Below are positions 43,279 through 52,132 of a DNA stretch of 64,000 nucleotides, piece after piece. Each line of letters begins with the position of its first letter. Within the stretch, counting starts at the first letter, position 1. The notes under the pieces are model-generated. The model worked only from the letters and a program-made list of their open reading frames with translations, did not search any database and had not been told where the DNA came from. Both the position numbers and the translations under genes were made by a program. Source of the DNA: Clostridium sp. TW13 (lineage in GTDB: Bacteria > Bacillota > Clostridia > Clostridiales > Clostridiaceae); the NCBI RefSeq assembly GCF_024345225.1, contig NZ_BROD01000001.1, forward strand, positions 4,092,001-4,156,000, given 5' to 3'.

Positions 43279-44583
43279 ATGGATAATATAGAGATTCTCC
43301 AAAAAGTAGTTAACTATATTGAAGCAAATTTAAAAACTGAATTAAATTATGAAGAGCTTGCAAGGCTTGTAGGGTATTCTCCCTATCACTTCTTGCATAT
43401 ATTTGGGGATGTGATAGGTATGCCACTATCTGCATATATAACAAGGCGTAGAGTTAAACATGCTATTTATGATATCTCTAAAGGTGAGAAATTGATAGAT
43501 GCAGCCCTTGCTTATGGATTTGATACTCATTCAGGTTTTTTTAAAGCCTTCAAGAGAGAATTTGGTTGTTCACCATCTAAGTATGTAAGAACCTCAAAGG
43601 TTAAAAAGCCAGTACCGATAAATTTAAAACAGGAGGCAAAAATAATGCTTACACAAGCTGAATTAAGACAAATTTTATCAAAATGGGATGTAGATACAAA
43701 GTTAAAAGTAGATAAGGTGTATTTTTATATGGGGAATATTAAGGGTTGGAATATAGGAGATAAGTATGTATTTACTACAGGTGTAAATATAGCTGGATTA
43801 CGTACTCATATATTAATTGCAGAATTATTATCTAAGAAAGGTATTAATGTCTCATATCCTATAAAAACAAAAGATGGACAAGACTTTTTACAAGATGATG
43901 ACCGATATTATGCATTGTTACATCGTGTGAAAGGAAGATATTTAACTCCAGAAGAAAGATATGAGAATAGAGAGGTAACAGGACAAAAGTATGGAGAAGC
44001 AATTGGGAAGTTACACTGTGTTCTTAAGGAAGTTGATGATGACTTGATATTGAAGAATGAAAATTTATATGATACAGTTTTCAATTGGGCTATGCCTGCA
44101 ACTAAGAGAATAATGGAACAATGGAATTGTCCGTTACCAGAAGAATTTTTTGAAGAATATAAGGCGAACTTTACAAAGTTATATGATAAACTTCCTAAGC
44201 AGATAATACATCGTGACCCTAATCCAACTAATATTTTATTCAATGGAGAGGAGGTAAGTGGATTTATTGATTTTGATATAAGTGAGAGAAATGTGCGAAT
44301 TTTTGATCCATGTTATTGTGCTACAGGAATACTAGCAGAGTCCAGCAAGATAGTAGATGGGTATGAAGAATGGCCAGAGCTTCTTAAAGGTATTATTAAT
44401 GGATATGATAAGATATGTCCATTAAGTGTTGAAGAAAAGGCAGCAATACCATATATAATATACTCAATCCAAATGATATTCATTGCCTATTTAGAAGGCC
44501 ACGATGAAGCAAAAGAAATGGCAATGGAGAACAGAAAAATGCTTGTATGGTTATGGGAGAATTCAAAGAAGTTAAAGTTTTAA
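43279..44583 (+). CDS. AraC-type HTH fused to aminoglycoside-phosphotransferase-like kinase
   Basis: A 434-residue fusion. Residues 1-110 are an AraC DNA-binding domain (SGFFKAFKREFGCSPSKYVR). A linker follows, and residues about 130-430 form a kinase of the APH/choline kinase family. Brenner's motif is IIHRDPNPTNILF (HxDxxxxN; the second Asp is in GFIDFDISERN), and a substrate-lid region lies between. The frame is open 78 bases further, but AGGAGGG selects ATG 43279. The substrate could be an aminoglycoside, a macrolide or a sugar alcohol. Ada-like one-component logic is inferred. Confidence 0.85.
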   Translation: MDNIEILQKVVNYIEANLKTELNYEELARLVGYSPYHFLHIFGDVIGMPLSAYITRRRVKHAIYDISKGEKLIDAALAYGFDTHSGFFKAFKREFGCSPSKYVRTSKVKKPVPINLKQEAKIMLTQAELRQILSKWDVDTKLKVDKVYFYMGNIKGWNIGDKYVFTTGVNIAGLRTHILIAELLSKKGINVSYPIKTKDGQDFLQDDDRYYALLHRVKGRYLTPEERYENREVTGQKYGEAIGKLHCVLKEVDDDLILKNENLYDTVFNWAMPATKRIMEQWNCPLPEEFFEEYKANFTKLYDKLPKQIIHRDPNPTNILFNGEEVSGFIDFDISERNVRIFDPCYCATGILAESSKIVDGYEEWPELLKGIINGYDKICPLSVEEKAAIPYIIYSIQMIFIAYLEGHDEAKEMAMENRKMLVWLWENSKKLKF

Positions 44584-44600
44584 GTATAAATCAAGATGTG

Positions 44601-44639
44601 AAAAGTATGCTAACTATAGTTTAGCATGCTTTTTTTTCT
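44601..44639 (+). terminator. Rho-independent terminator
   Basis: AAGTATGCTAA pairs with TTTAGCATGCTT around a CTATAG centre, followed by eight T. Confidence 0.85.
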
Positions 44640-44777
44640 TCTCCAAACCGCTGTAAAAAAATTTGTAATTTCTAAGATTGAAATAGAGCATATATTTTAA
44701 TGTTCTTAATAATTATTGCAATTAAAAACCATATATGATATTGTGAGGTAATCTAAATTTTTATTGGAGGTGTAGAA

Positions 44778-45302
44778 ATGAGAACAAAAAGTGTAATTGT
44801 TCTTCCATATGATTCTAACTGGAGGAACGAATTTGAAAAAATAAAATTATATTTAGAAAGAGCACTTGGGAATACAATCCTTGGTATTGAGCATGTAGGA
44901 AGTACCTCAATAGAAGGATTAGCTGCTAAACCTATTATAGATTTAGATGTTATTATAGAAAGTTATAATAATTTTGAGGATGTTAAATCTCGCTTAGAAG
45001 GGTTAGGATACTCTTATGAAGGAGACTTGGGGATAAAAGACAGACAAGCTTTTAAATATGATGAAAAGCAAAAGACTGAGTTTCTGACTCATCATTTGTA
45101 TGTTTGTCCTAAATATTCTGAGGAGTTAAAGAGACATCTTACTTTTCGTAATTATATGAGAGCTCACAAAGAGGATGTAGATAAGTATGGTGAAGTTAAA
45201 TTGCAAGCAGCAAAGATGTTTCCAACAGATATTGATAGCTATCTAGAATATAAAAGCCCGTGCATAATTGAAATTTACAAGAAAATTGGATTAGAAAAGT
45301 AG
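44778..45302 (+). CDS. GrpB-family nucleotidyltransferase-like protein
   Basis: A 174-residue UPF0157/GrpB protein. VIVLPYDSNWRNEFEKIK is the typical N-terminus, GIEHVGSTSIEGLAAKPIIDLDV is the pol-beta NTase core with GS and DxD, and HHLYVCPKYSEELKRHLTFRNYMRAH is the conserved later motif. GrpB proteins have no settled function. It lies 14 bp before an RdgB/HAM1-like gene, so the two are probably one operon. GGAGG precedes the ATG. Confidence 0.9.
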   Translation: MRTKSVIVLPYDSNWRNEFEKIKLYLERALGNTILGIEHVGSTSIEGLAAKPIIDLDVIIESYNNFEDVKSRLEGLGYSYEGDLGIKDRQAFKYDEKQKTEFLTHHLYVCPKYSEELKRHLTFRNYMRAHKEDVDKYGEVKLQAAKMFPTDIDSYLEYKSPCIIEIYKKIGLEK

Positions 45303-45316
45303 AAGGATATGATTTT

Positions 45317-45931
45317 ATGAATTTAATATATGGAACTTATAATCCATCTAAATTAGAGAGCATGATAAAGATGTTAGATGGACTAGATATTTGTTTAACT
45401 GGTCTTCAATCATTGGAAATAAAATTGCAAGAGGCAGAAGAGAGTGGAAAAGAACCTTTAGCAAATGCAACTCAAAAAGCTTTGACGTATTATGAGCAGC
45501 TAAAGAAACCTATATTTTCTTGTGATTCTGGGTTATATTTTGAAGAAGTTGAAGAAGAAGATCAACCTGGAGTGCTTATAAAAAGAATTCATGGCAATAA
45601 TTTGACCTATAAAGAAATGGTTGGCTATTATAGTAATTTAGCAGGCAAGTATGGTGGAAAGCTAACTGCTTATTATAAGAATTCTATATGCTTAATAATG
45701 AATAAAGATAATATTTATAAATATGATGGTGAAGATATATGGTCTGAAAAGTTTTATATTGTAGATAAACCTCACAAGATTTATAGAGAAGGTTTTCCAC
45801 TAGATTCATTGTCAGTAGAGATTAAAAGTATGAAATATTACTATGATTTAGAGGATGATGATAGTGAAAATTTAGGGGTTATTAAAGGCTTTAGAGATTT
45901 TTTTATTAGAAGTTTAAACACTTGTAAATAG
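45317..45931 (+). CDS. RdgB/HAM1-like non-canonical purine NTP pyrophosphatase
   Basis: A 204-residue protein related to XTP/dITP pyrophosphatases that clean the nucleotide pool. YGTYNPSKLESMIKML resembles the ATxNxxKxxE start, FSCDSGLYFEEVEEEDQPGV is the ADDSGL-like active site, and the C-terminus keeps FPLDSLS and a long acidic tail. It is divergent from canonical RdgB, so an altered nucleotide specificity is possible. It is co-transcribed with the GrpB-family gene. Confidence 0.75.
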   Translation: MNLIYGTYNPSKLESMIKMLDGLDICLTGLQSLEIKLQEAEESGKEPLANATQKALTYYEQLKKPIFSCDSGLYFEEVEEEDQPGVLIKRIHGNNLTYKEMVGYYSNLAGKYGGKLTAYYKNSICLIMNKDNIYKYDGEDIWSEKFYIVDKPHKIYREGFPLDSLSVEIKSMKYYYDLEDDDSENLGVIKGFRDFFIRSLNTCK

Positions 45932-46031
45932 AATCTCATATGTTATTAATTATTTTTTGAAGCTGATTTAAATGATTATTTGTTAAATAACTTATAGAAT
46001 AATTTGAATGTAAGAATAAAATTTAAAGTGA

Positions 46032-46062
46032 AAGAGAACACCCGATGATGAGTGTTCTCTTA
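46032..46062 (-). terminator. Terminator
   Basis: AGAGAACAC (46033-46041) pairs with GTGTTCTCT (46052-46060), just after the lysin gene on the minus strand. Confidence 0.7.
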
Positions 46063-46065
46063 AGT

Positions 46066-47238
46066 TTAGTTATTTAAAGCTCTCCATGTAGCAGGGCCTA
46101 CTATACCATCTTGATCTAGACCATTATTTGCTTGAAATCTAATAACAGCATTGTAGGTACCGTCACCAAAGATTCCATCTGCGCCAGAAGTACCACAACT
46201 ATATCCTTTAGCTATAAGGGCTTTTTGCAAAGCAACTACACCATCCCCTCTATCTCCTTTTCTTAATAGGGTTGAACCATCACCAGATGTGTTACTTAAA
46301 GCATTCCAAGTTTGTGGCCCTACAATACCATCTTGATCTAAACCATGGTCAGCTTGAAATTTAATAACAGCGTTGTAGGTACCTTGCCCAAAGTCTCCGT
46401 CTGCACCAGAAGCACCGCAGCTATATCCTCTTGCAATAAGAGCTTTCTGCAATTTCACAACATCTGCCCCAGTGCTTCCTTTTCTTAATACAGGGGTTCC
46501 ACCTGCGGTTGTGTTATTCAAAGCATTCCAAGTTTTTGGGCCCACAATACCATCTTGTTCCAAACCATGGTCAGCTTGAAATCTAATAACAGCATTGTAA
46601 GTAGCTTGCCCAAAGTCTCCATCTGCCCCAGAAGCACCACAATTATATCCTTTAGATATTAATATAGTTTGTAGATTACGTACAGCTTCTCCTTGGCTTC
46701 CAAGTCTTAATAAAGTGACTGGATTTGGATCAGGGGTTGGACTAGGACTAGGATTAGTATTAGAACCTGACCAGATACCATATCCAAGTATATAACTATC
46801 AGTTAAGTTATAGGTATTAGATCGTATTGCATCGCGAGAATTTCCTTCAATGGTTGTTACAATTTTTGAAGAAGAATTATATTGAATAACTATTCCAGTG
46901 TGACAAGCCACTCCGTCTTGTTGAAAAAATATAACATCTCCTTGTTCAGGTTCATATCCAGATGTTCTTCTTCTGTATCTTCCCCAGTTTTCATAGGCAT
47001 TTACCCCATAAGGGCAATAAGCATATTTAGGTACTACAGTGCCTAATATTCCAGCTTGATTTGCACACCATGACACAAACATAGCACACCATGGTTGCCC
47101 ATTTAGACCATACCATGCACCATATTTAGTCATATTATCTCCGTTATGCTCAGTAAAGCCTGTTGCAAGTTCTTGTTTAGCAACATTTATAAAGTTACTA
47201 ATTTCATTTGTTAAAGTAAAAATTGTTGAAGTTTCCAT
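46066..47238 (-). CDS. CHAP-domain lysin with three PG_binding_1 repeats
   Basis: A 390-residue peptidoglycan hydrolase. Residues about 12-155 are a CHAP amidase/endopeptidase with WCAMFVSWCANQAG (nucleophile Cys) and VACHTGIV (His). A Ser/Pro linker follows. Residues about 172-390 are three near-identical ~75-residue PG_binding_1 repeats (QKALIARGYSCGASGADGDFG, ...DQDGIVGPQTWNAL). No signal peptide is visible, which fits a phage-style endolysin or release by lysis. It lies next to a decayed bacteriocin-immunity region and a RiPP cluster on the same strand. AGGAGATG precedes the ATG. Confidence 0.85.
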   Translation of the reverse strand: METSTIFTLTNEISNFINVAKQELATGFTEHNGDNMTKYGAWYGLNGQPWCAMFVSWCANQAGILGTVVPKYAYCPYGVNAYENWGRYRRRTSGYEPEQGDVIFFQQDGVACHTGIVIQYNSSSKIVTTIEGNSRDAIRSNTYNLTDSYILGYGIWSGSNTNPSPSPTPDPNPVTLLRLGSQGEAVRNLQTILISKGYNCGASGADGDFGQATYNAVIRFQADHGLEQDGIVGPKTWNALNNTTAGGTPVLRKGSTGADVVKLQKALIARGYSCGASGADGDFGQGTYNAVIKFQADHGLDQDGIVGPQTWNALSNTSGDGSTLLRKGDRGDGVVALQKALIAKGYSCGTSGADGIFGDGTYNAVIRFQANNGLDQDGIVGPATWRALNN

Positions 47239-47432
47239 TGTTATTACATCTCCTTTGAAATTTAATTTTCATAAATATAAAGATTAAAGATTATTGATTT
47301 GTAAACTCAAAAATAAAATTTTTTTGGGATTAAGGTTAAATTAAGGTACTCTGAATAATAACTTAAGGTAGTAACTTTAGAATAAAAGCATAAGGTAAAT
47401 GAAATTGAAAGGGGATAACAGTAATTATTTGG

Positions 47433-47546
47433 AGTCATATCTTAAGTGAGATAGAACTAATAGCAGATGAAGTAGGGATAATAAAAAAAGGTAAATTATT
47501 ATATCAAGGAACTATAGAAGATTTAAGAAGAAGCTTAGTTATATAA
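47433..47546 (+). pseudogene. Remnant of lantibiotic-type ABC ATPase (BcrA-like)
   Basis: An open frame of 37 codons without start reads SHILSEIELIADEVGIIKKG, then KLLYQGTIEDLRRS. This is the D-loop/H-loop and C-terminal end of BcrA/LanF-type ATPases. All motifs before the H-loop are gone. Confidence 0.75.
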
Positions 47547-47548
47547 GT

Positions 47549-47719
47549 CAGTATAATCCATATTCTTTTGTATCATTATCAGATGGATTAATACCAATAA
47601 ATTTAACTTTGATGATATTAATATCAATTTTATTAACTGTAAGTGGATTGATATTTACAGTTTCCTATATTAATAATCTATATAACTATGGTAATGGGAA
47701 GAATAGAAAATCTAAATAA
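47549..47719 (+). pseudogene. Remnant of ABC permease (LanE/LanG-like)
   Basis: A 56-codon fragment (NPYSFVSLSDGLIPINLTLM, then one hydrophobic helix and SYINNLYNYG) resembles the C-terminus of a lantibiotic-immunity-type permease. It follows the ATPase fragment immediately and has no start. Confidence 0.55.
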
Positions 47720-47840
47720 CGGATGGAAGCAACTTTTGGCCATAAGTAAGGAAATAGTTGAACTTGATAATGGAAAAATAGAAGTTTTAAGTAAAGTCTC
47801 ACGGCGGATAAGCATATTATTAAAGTTTAAAAATGGTTAA
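47688..47840 (+). pseudogene. Remnant of histidine kinase C-terminus
   Basis: A 50-codon frame contains LLAISKEIVELDNGKIEVLS, the end of a HATPase domain (the G2-box region of kinases reads GLGLAISKEIVELHNGKIEV). The upstream G motif is damaged and the end is out of register. It overlaps the permease fragment in another frame, a sign of deletion. Confidence 0.6.
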
Positions 47841-47890
47841 TTAAAAGGAGAATCTTGCAATTAAGATTCTCCTTTTAATATATTTTAATG

Positions 47891-49759
47891 TTAAGTTACT
47901 GCTTTATCTATGTCAGTAAATGCTTCAGCTTGCATTTTGTATAATCTAGAGTATAACCCGTTGTTGAGCATTAAATCTGGATGGGTACCACTCTCAGTAA
48001 TTTGCCCATTTTCTAAGACATATATTATATCTGCCATTTTTACAGTTGAAAATCTATGAGATATTAGAACACTGGTTGAAGTCCCTATTAATTCTTTAAA
48101 GTTATTGAAAATTTCATATTCAGCTTCAGCATCTAGGGAGGCAGTTGGTTCATCCAAAATTAAAATTGACGAATCACTCATAAAGGCCCTGGAAATAGCT
48201 AATTTTTGCCATTGACCTAGAGATAAATCAATACCATTTGACCACATTTTTTGTAATTGGGTATCGAATTTATTCTCTAATTTGTCGATAAATTCGTAAG
48301 AATTTGACTTCGTAGCGCACTTTTTTATAAGGTCAATGTCGTTGATTTTATCTAGGTTTCCAAATCCAATATTATCTTTTATAGAAAAAGGGTATTTCAT
48401 AAAGTCTTGAAAAATTACACTTATATTTTTATATAATGAATCGAGGGTATACTTTTTTATATCAATTCCGTTGATATATATTTCACCTTCAGTAGGGTCA
48501 TATAACCTTGTAAGAAGCTTAGTTAAAGTAGTCTTTCCACTTCCGTTAAGACCAACGATAGCACAAGTTTGATTATTCTTTATAGTAAGATTTATATTTT
48601 TTAGAATGTAGGTTTTGGAACTAGGATACTTAAAAGATACATTTTTGAATTCAATACTAGCAAATCCTTTGTTATCCAATTCAATTGAATTATCAGTATC
48701 TGCTATTTGAGCTTTTAAATCAACTACATCAAAGAAATTATCCATATATAAGTTATTTGAATATAATGATGCCATGTTATCTAAGGTACTCCTAATGGAA
48801 TTTTCAACGCTGGTAAGGGATTGAATGTACATATTCATAGAACCTATGGTTAAGCCCTTTGCTATTGTAAGGATAACAACATAAAACTTATAGCAATACG
48901 ATATAATTGTGCTTAATATATCTACTATAGCTAACCGTATAAATTGCTTTTTCCCAACATCCTTATCTTGATTTAAGTGTTTCCTTAAGATTGATATGAT
49001 AATACTTCTAAAATATCCTTCTAATCTATTTAAGCGCAATTCTTTAATACTGTTGCAATTAGTAGCAATAAATTTTAAGTGATGAGCAAATCTTACTTCT
49101 TCAATTCTTTTATTATATACATCATACTTCATTTGAGAAATTTTTATATTTACAAAAAACATAGGTATTGTGGTTAGTACGCATAAAATTAATATTAAAG
49201 GGTTCAATGTAAGGACAATTGCTGCAGTACCTATAAGGGTAGCAATGCTTTGAATAAATTGCATAAGACTATTAGTTACAGAGAGTATGCTTGATATGGA
49301 TTCAGCACTCGCCTTTTCAATTTTATTGTAAAACTCACTGTTTTCAAAATATGAAAGATCTAGTTCATTAGTTTTTTTCATAAGAATATCTGATATATAT
49401 ATATTTAATGATTTTGATTGAATATCGGCAAAGTATGAATTTAGTCTGTTTAGAATATATGAAAATATTACAACAGTGAACTCTAATATTAACCAAAAGA
49501 AGGCATGCTTTTTTGCTTCATAAGTATTACTATTAGTTAAAACAATTGTAATACTATCAAGAAAGTATTTTGAAATTATTGTTGTCACTGAGACCATAAC
49601 TCCATTTAATATTGTATTAATTAAAGAAAAAATACATATAAACGGTGAACTTTTCCATACAATTTTTAAGGCTCTGCATATCTTTATAGCTATTTCAGTT
49701 ACTTTGTTGACTTTTATCAAAATATAATTATTTTTTAGCACTTTCAACATACCTTTCAA
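47891..49759 (-). CDS. ABC exporter, fused membrane and ATPase domains (RiPP cluster)
   Basis: A 622-residue half transporter. About six transmembrane helices occupy residues 35-330, then an ATPase with Walker A GLNGSGKTTLTKL, signature LSLGQWQKLAISRAF and Walker B SILILDEPTASLD. There is no N-terminal C39 peptidase domain, so leader removal must use another protease. The gene lies downstream of the Cys-rich precursor and the radical SAM maturase and probably exports the product. The start is uncertain: AAAGG lies inside the first codons, so a GTG or TTG slightly downstream is possible. Confidence 0.85.
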   Translation of the reverse strand: MKGMLKVLKNNYILIKVNKVTEIAIKICRALKIVWKSSPFICIFSLINTILNGVMVSVTTIISKYFLDSITIVLTNSNTYEAKKHAFFWLILEFTVVIFSYILNRLNSYFADIQSKSLNIYISDILMKKTNELDLSYFENSEFYNKIEKASAESISSILSVTNSLMQFIQSIATLIGTAAIVLTLNPLILILCVLTTIPMFFVNIKISQMKYDVYNKRIEEVRFAHHLKFIATNCNSIKELRLNRLEGYFRSIIISILRKHLNQDKDVGKKQFIRLAIVDILSTIISYCYKFYVVILTIAKGLTIGSMNMYIQSLTSVENSIRSTLDNMASLYSNNLYMDNFFDVVDLKAQIADTDNSIELDNKGFASIEFKNVSFKYPSSKTYILKNINLTIKNNQTCAIVGLNGSGKTTLTKLLTRLYDPTEGEIYINGIDIKKYTLDSLYKNISVIFQDFMKYPFSIKDNIGFGNLDKINDIDLIKKCATKSNSYEFIDKLENKFDTQLQKMWSNGIDLSLGQWQKLAISRAFMSDSSILILDEPTASLDAEAEYEIFNNFKELIGTSTSVLISHRFSTVKMADIIYVLENGQITESGTHPDLMLNNGLYSRLYKMQAEAFTDIDKAVT

Positions 49760-49790
49760 GTTGATTTATGAAGTCTATTTAGTATATGTA

Positions 49791-49830
49791 CAAATTTCCT
49801 ACAAAGCTAAATAAGCAATGTAGGAAATTT
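49791..49830 (-). terminator. Attenuating terminator between precursor and ABC gene
   Basis: AAATTTCCTACA (49791-49802) pairs with TGTAGGAAATTT (49819-49830). A second hairpin, TTTGAAGTA (49846-49854) with TACTTCAAA (49881-49889), lies upstream of it in the transcript. Both sit between the precursor and the exporter, which would favour precursor mRNA over transporter mRNA. Confidence 0.7.
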
Positions 49831-49918
49831 TAAATGATTGCGTTATTTGAAGTAATATAGATATAAATTTGTTGTACCTATACTTCAAATCAAAGATCCA
49901 TATACGTATATTGGCAAA

Positions 49919-50113
49919 TTAACGGTTGCTAGAAATTGCGTAATTTGCATCATGATTTGCTGTCCCATATGAGCATTGGCATGCACATGGTGTTGCATGA
50001 TAGTAAGTTCCCATGTATGGACTGTTATGAGTTGCATCTGAAGAACAGATACATCTGCAGTTTTCACCATAAGAATTTACTGTTATTCCTCCAGCTGGTT
50101 TTATTACTCTCAT
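49919..50113 (-). CDS. Cys-rich RiPP precursor peptide with two CxCxC clusters
   Basis: A 64-residue peptide with a perfect GGGAGGAG site. The leader is MRVIKPAGGITVNSYGEN. The core holds six cysteines in two CxCxC clusters, CRCIC at residues 19-23 and CACQC at 43-47, separated by 19 residues rich in His, Tyr, Asp and Thr. The C-terminal tail (48-64) has no Cys. Clostridial CLI_3235-type precursors paired with a CcpM-type maturase look similar, though I cannot verify family membership. It lies between the radical SAM gene (71 bp upstream) and the exporter. Thioether crosslinks of the sactipeptide or ranthipeptide kind are predicted. Confidence 0.8.
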   Translation of the reverse strand: MRVIKPAGGITVNSYGENCRCICSSDATHNSPYMGTYYHATPCACQCSYGTANHDANYAISSNR

Positions 50114-50184
50114 ATTTTTCTCCTCCCTTTTTATTTAATTTTATGTTAATGTTTAACATAAGCGTTAGTGAAGCTTGTACATCT

Positions 50185-51741
50185 CTAAATCATTACTGCA
50201 TCATTCAAATATTCTAGCTTTTTTTCATTAATTTCTAGACATTCATGATAAAGAGATAAATTTTCTAATAAAAGTTGGCGTACACCATCACAATTTGATA
50301 ATTTCTTTTCTATATCAAATTTACCATCTGTATAACAAGAAGAATAGCATATACTACACAAACGTGCTGCCCAACAGTTTCCGCATTTGCTTATTGATTT
50401 ATGAGCATATTCCTCTACTAGATTATTTTTAATCTTTTCCTTGTCAATACCAGTGAATACATTCCCTATTATTGGAGAACCAGCGATTCTCTCACAAACA
50501 AGAAAATCCCCATTTACAGTAATATATAATTTTCGTGATCCAGGGATACAACATCCATTTAATGGATATCCTAAAGATGGATCATCTAGAATAGGTCTTT
50601 TTTGCAATATAACAAAAGAATCTTCAATTATTTTTTTTGTGAAAAAGTTGATATCTGTATTATTTTTAATAGTATCTAGGTACAATGTTTTTGACCAATC
50701 TCCTAAAGCATTATTTTGTTGTTCTTCTTCAGTCAACACTATATCTTTAGGTAAGGTTCCAGGAGAAGGATAAGTTATTAATTTATTAATCTCCTTTGGT
50801 AACCAATCTAAGCTGTTGAAAAATTCCTGCATTTCAATTAGTTTTTCAGAAGTAAATGGAGGAGTAAAAACCATACTAAGTGATAATTGGGTTTTTGCTT
50901 TTTCTCCAAAAGCTAAAACTAAATATTTCAACCCCCTAATAGCATCATTGAAAGTACCATTTCCATTGATATATTTCCTGTAGCTATCATGGATGTCTTT
51001 TGGACCGTCTATACTACATACAACACTTAAATTCTCTATGGAAGCTAAAAATTCTGCAATTTCTTTGGTCATTAATGTACCGTTGGTTGTCATTGAGAAT
51101 GATAGTTTTTTATCTATAATAGTTTTTTGTGAATATTCAATACAATATTTTAATAAATCAAAGTTTACTAAAGGTTCTCCACCATAGAATGATACAGAGA
51201 TTCCTTTTTCAGAATCCCCATGACTATTTGCGTAATCTATAGCAGCTATAGCAACTTCTTTTGACATGTTTTTAGTACCGTGGTTTCTTTTCTCATCGTA
51301 ATCATCATTATAGATGCAATATCTGCATCTTAAATTGCACTTTTCAGTAAGTTCTAAAACAACTTGTCTAAATTTATTATCAAGCATATTATCTAGGTTT
51401 TCGAAATGTGAAGGGGAATAAAATTTAGGTTCTTTTTGAGATTTTAAAATATTTTCATTTTCAATTGATGCTTTCACATTTTCAAGAGCTTGAAAAAATT
51501 GGTTTTCATTAAATTTTTCTTTGAGTTCAACAAGAGTATCAACATTATTTTTCATAATGCTATCTAGTATGTAGTACTCTATTTCGTTACAATCCATAAC
51601 TTTGTTAGTACCAGTATCATAAATATAATAAGATGAACTTGTTTTGAATAATTTCCCTAAAGGGTTGAATTCATTACAAATAATTTTAAAATAATCAATA
51701 TAATCACTTAATTTATCATATATAACCTTAGTGCAATTCAT
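50185..51741 (-). CDS. Radical SAM/SPASM peptide maturase
   Basis: A 518-residue peptide-modifying radical SAM enzyme. Residues 1-110 are a PqqD-like recognition region for the leader. Residues about 127-330 hold the radical SAM core with CNLRCRYC (CxxxCxxC for the SAM cluster) and GGEP. The SPASM region (about 400-495) has many cysteines: GCCIPGSRK, LVCERIAGS, CGNCWAARLCSICYSSCY and NCDG, enough for two auxiliary [4Fe-4S] clusters. It is the first gene of the RiPP operon. It probably forms Cys-to-carbon thioethers in the precursor. Confidence 0.9.
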   Translation of the reverse strand: MNCTKVIYDKLSDYIDYFKIICNEFNPLGKLFKTSSSYYIYDTGTNKVMDCNEIEYYILDSIMKNNVDTLVELKEKFNENQFFQALENVKASIENENILKSQKEPKFYSPSHFENLDNMLDNKFRQVVLELTEKCNLRCRYCIYNDDYDEKRNHGTKNMSKEVAIAAIDYANSHGDSEKGISVSFYGGEPLVNFDLLKYCIEYSQKTIIDKKLSFSMTTNGTLMTKEIAEFLASIENLSVVCSIDGPKDIHDSYRKYINGNGTFNDAIRGLKYLVLAFGEKAKTQLSLSMVFTPPFTSEKLIEMQEFFNSLDWLPKEINKLITYPSPGTLPKDIVLTEEEQQNNALGDWSKTLYLDTIKNNTDINFFTKKIIEDSFVILQKRPILDDPSLGYPLNGCCIPGSRKLYITVNGDFLVCERIAGSPIIGNVFTGIDKEKIKNNLVEEYAHKSISKCGNCWAARLCSICYSSCYTDGKFDIEKKLSNCDGVRQLLLENLSLYHECLEINEKKLEYLNDAVMI

Positions 51742-51822
51742 TAGATTACCTCCAATTGAAAAAATATTATTTAATAATCATATTTTGTAACTTTACCTTA
51801 TTATAAAATTATTGACTTAATA

Positions 51823-51849
51823 TGTAAACTATTTTATAAAACGTTTACA
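51823..51849. promoter_or_regulatory. Inverted repeat upstream of the RiPP operon
   Basis: TGTAAAC (51823-51829) and GTTTACA (51843-51849) flank a 13-base centre within an AT-rich 382-bp gap. It is a candidate regulator site for the RiPP operon. No gene is visible in 51742-52132. Confidence 0.4.
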
Positions 51850-52058
51850 AATAGTTAATATTTTGTTGGTTTATTACATTTCGATATTAAACGGTTAAGT
51901 TTAGAAAAGTTACGAAACAAAGTTGTATTGTATTTGATCTGGTGAATTTTAATAAGATTTTGATTTAAATCACAGTAAGTTAAATTCTATAGGGATATAA
52001 TTAATTCATAAAGAGAGTAGGAAAATGAAATTAATAGCAGTTAATAAAAAAGTTATAG

Positions 52059-52071
52059 TTTAGTAACTAAA
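52059..52071. promoter_or_regulatory. MarR operator before hemerythrin gene
   Basis: TTTAGTAACTAAA (flanked by G on both sides) is a palindrome identical to the one before the MarR gene, 62 bp before the hemerythrin start. Confidence 0.7.
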
Positions 52072-52132
52072 GTTACATGAAATTCTTTTGCTTAATGTTA
52101 AGCTATTATTATAAAAAATAGGGGTGTATAAA

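Noticed and set aside
47433-47840. Active ABC transporter/two-component immunity genes
   Set aside because: Fragments lack starts, Walker motifs, the H-box and a consistent frame, so they are remnants.
49885-50070. A second frame in the RiPP precursor region coding a Met/His/Gln-rich peptide
   Set aside because: Overlaps the precursor in another frame with no ribosome binding site; the CxCxC frame has GGGAGGAG and fits the family.
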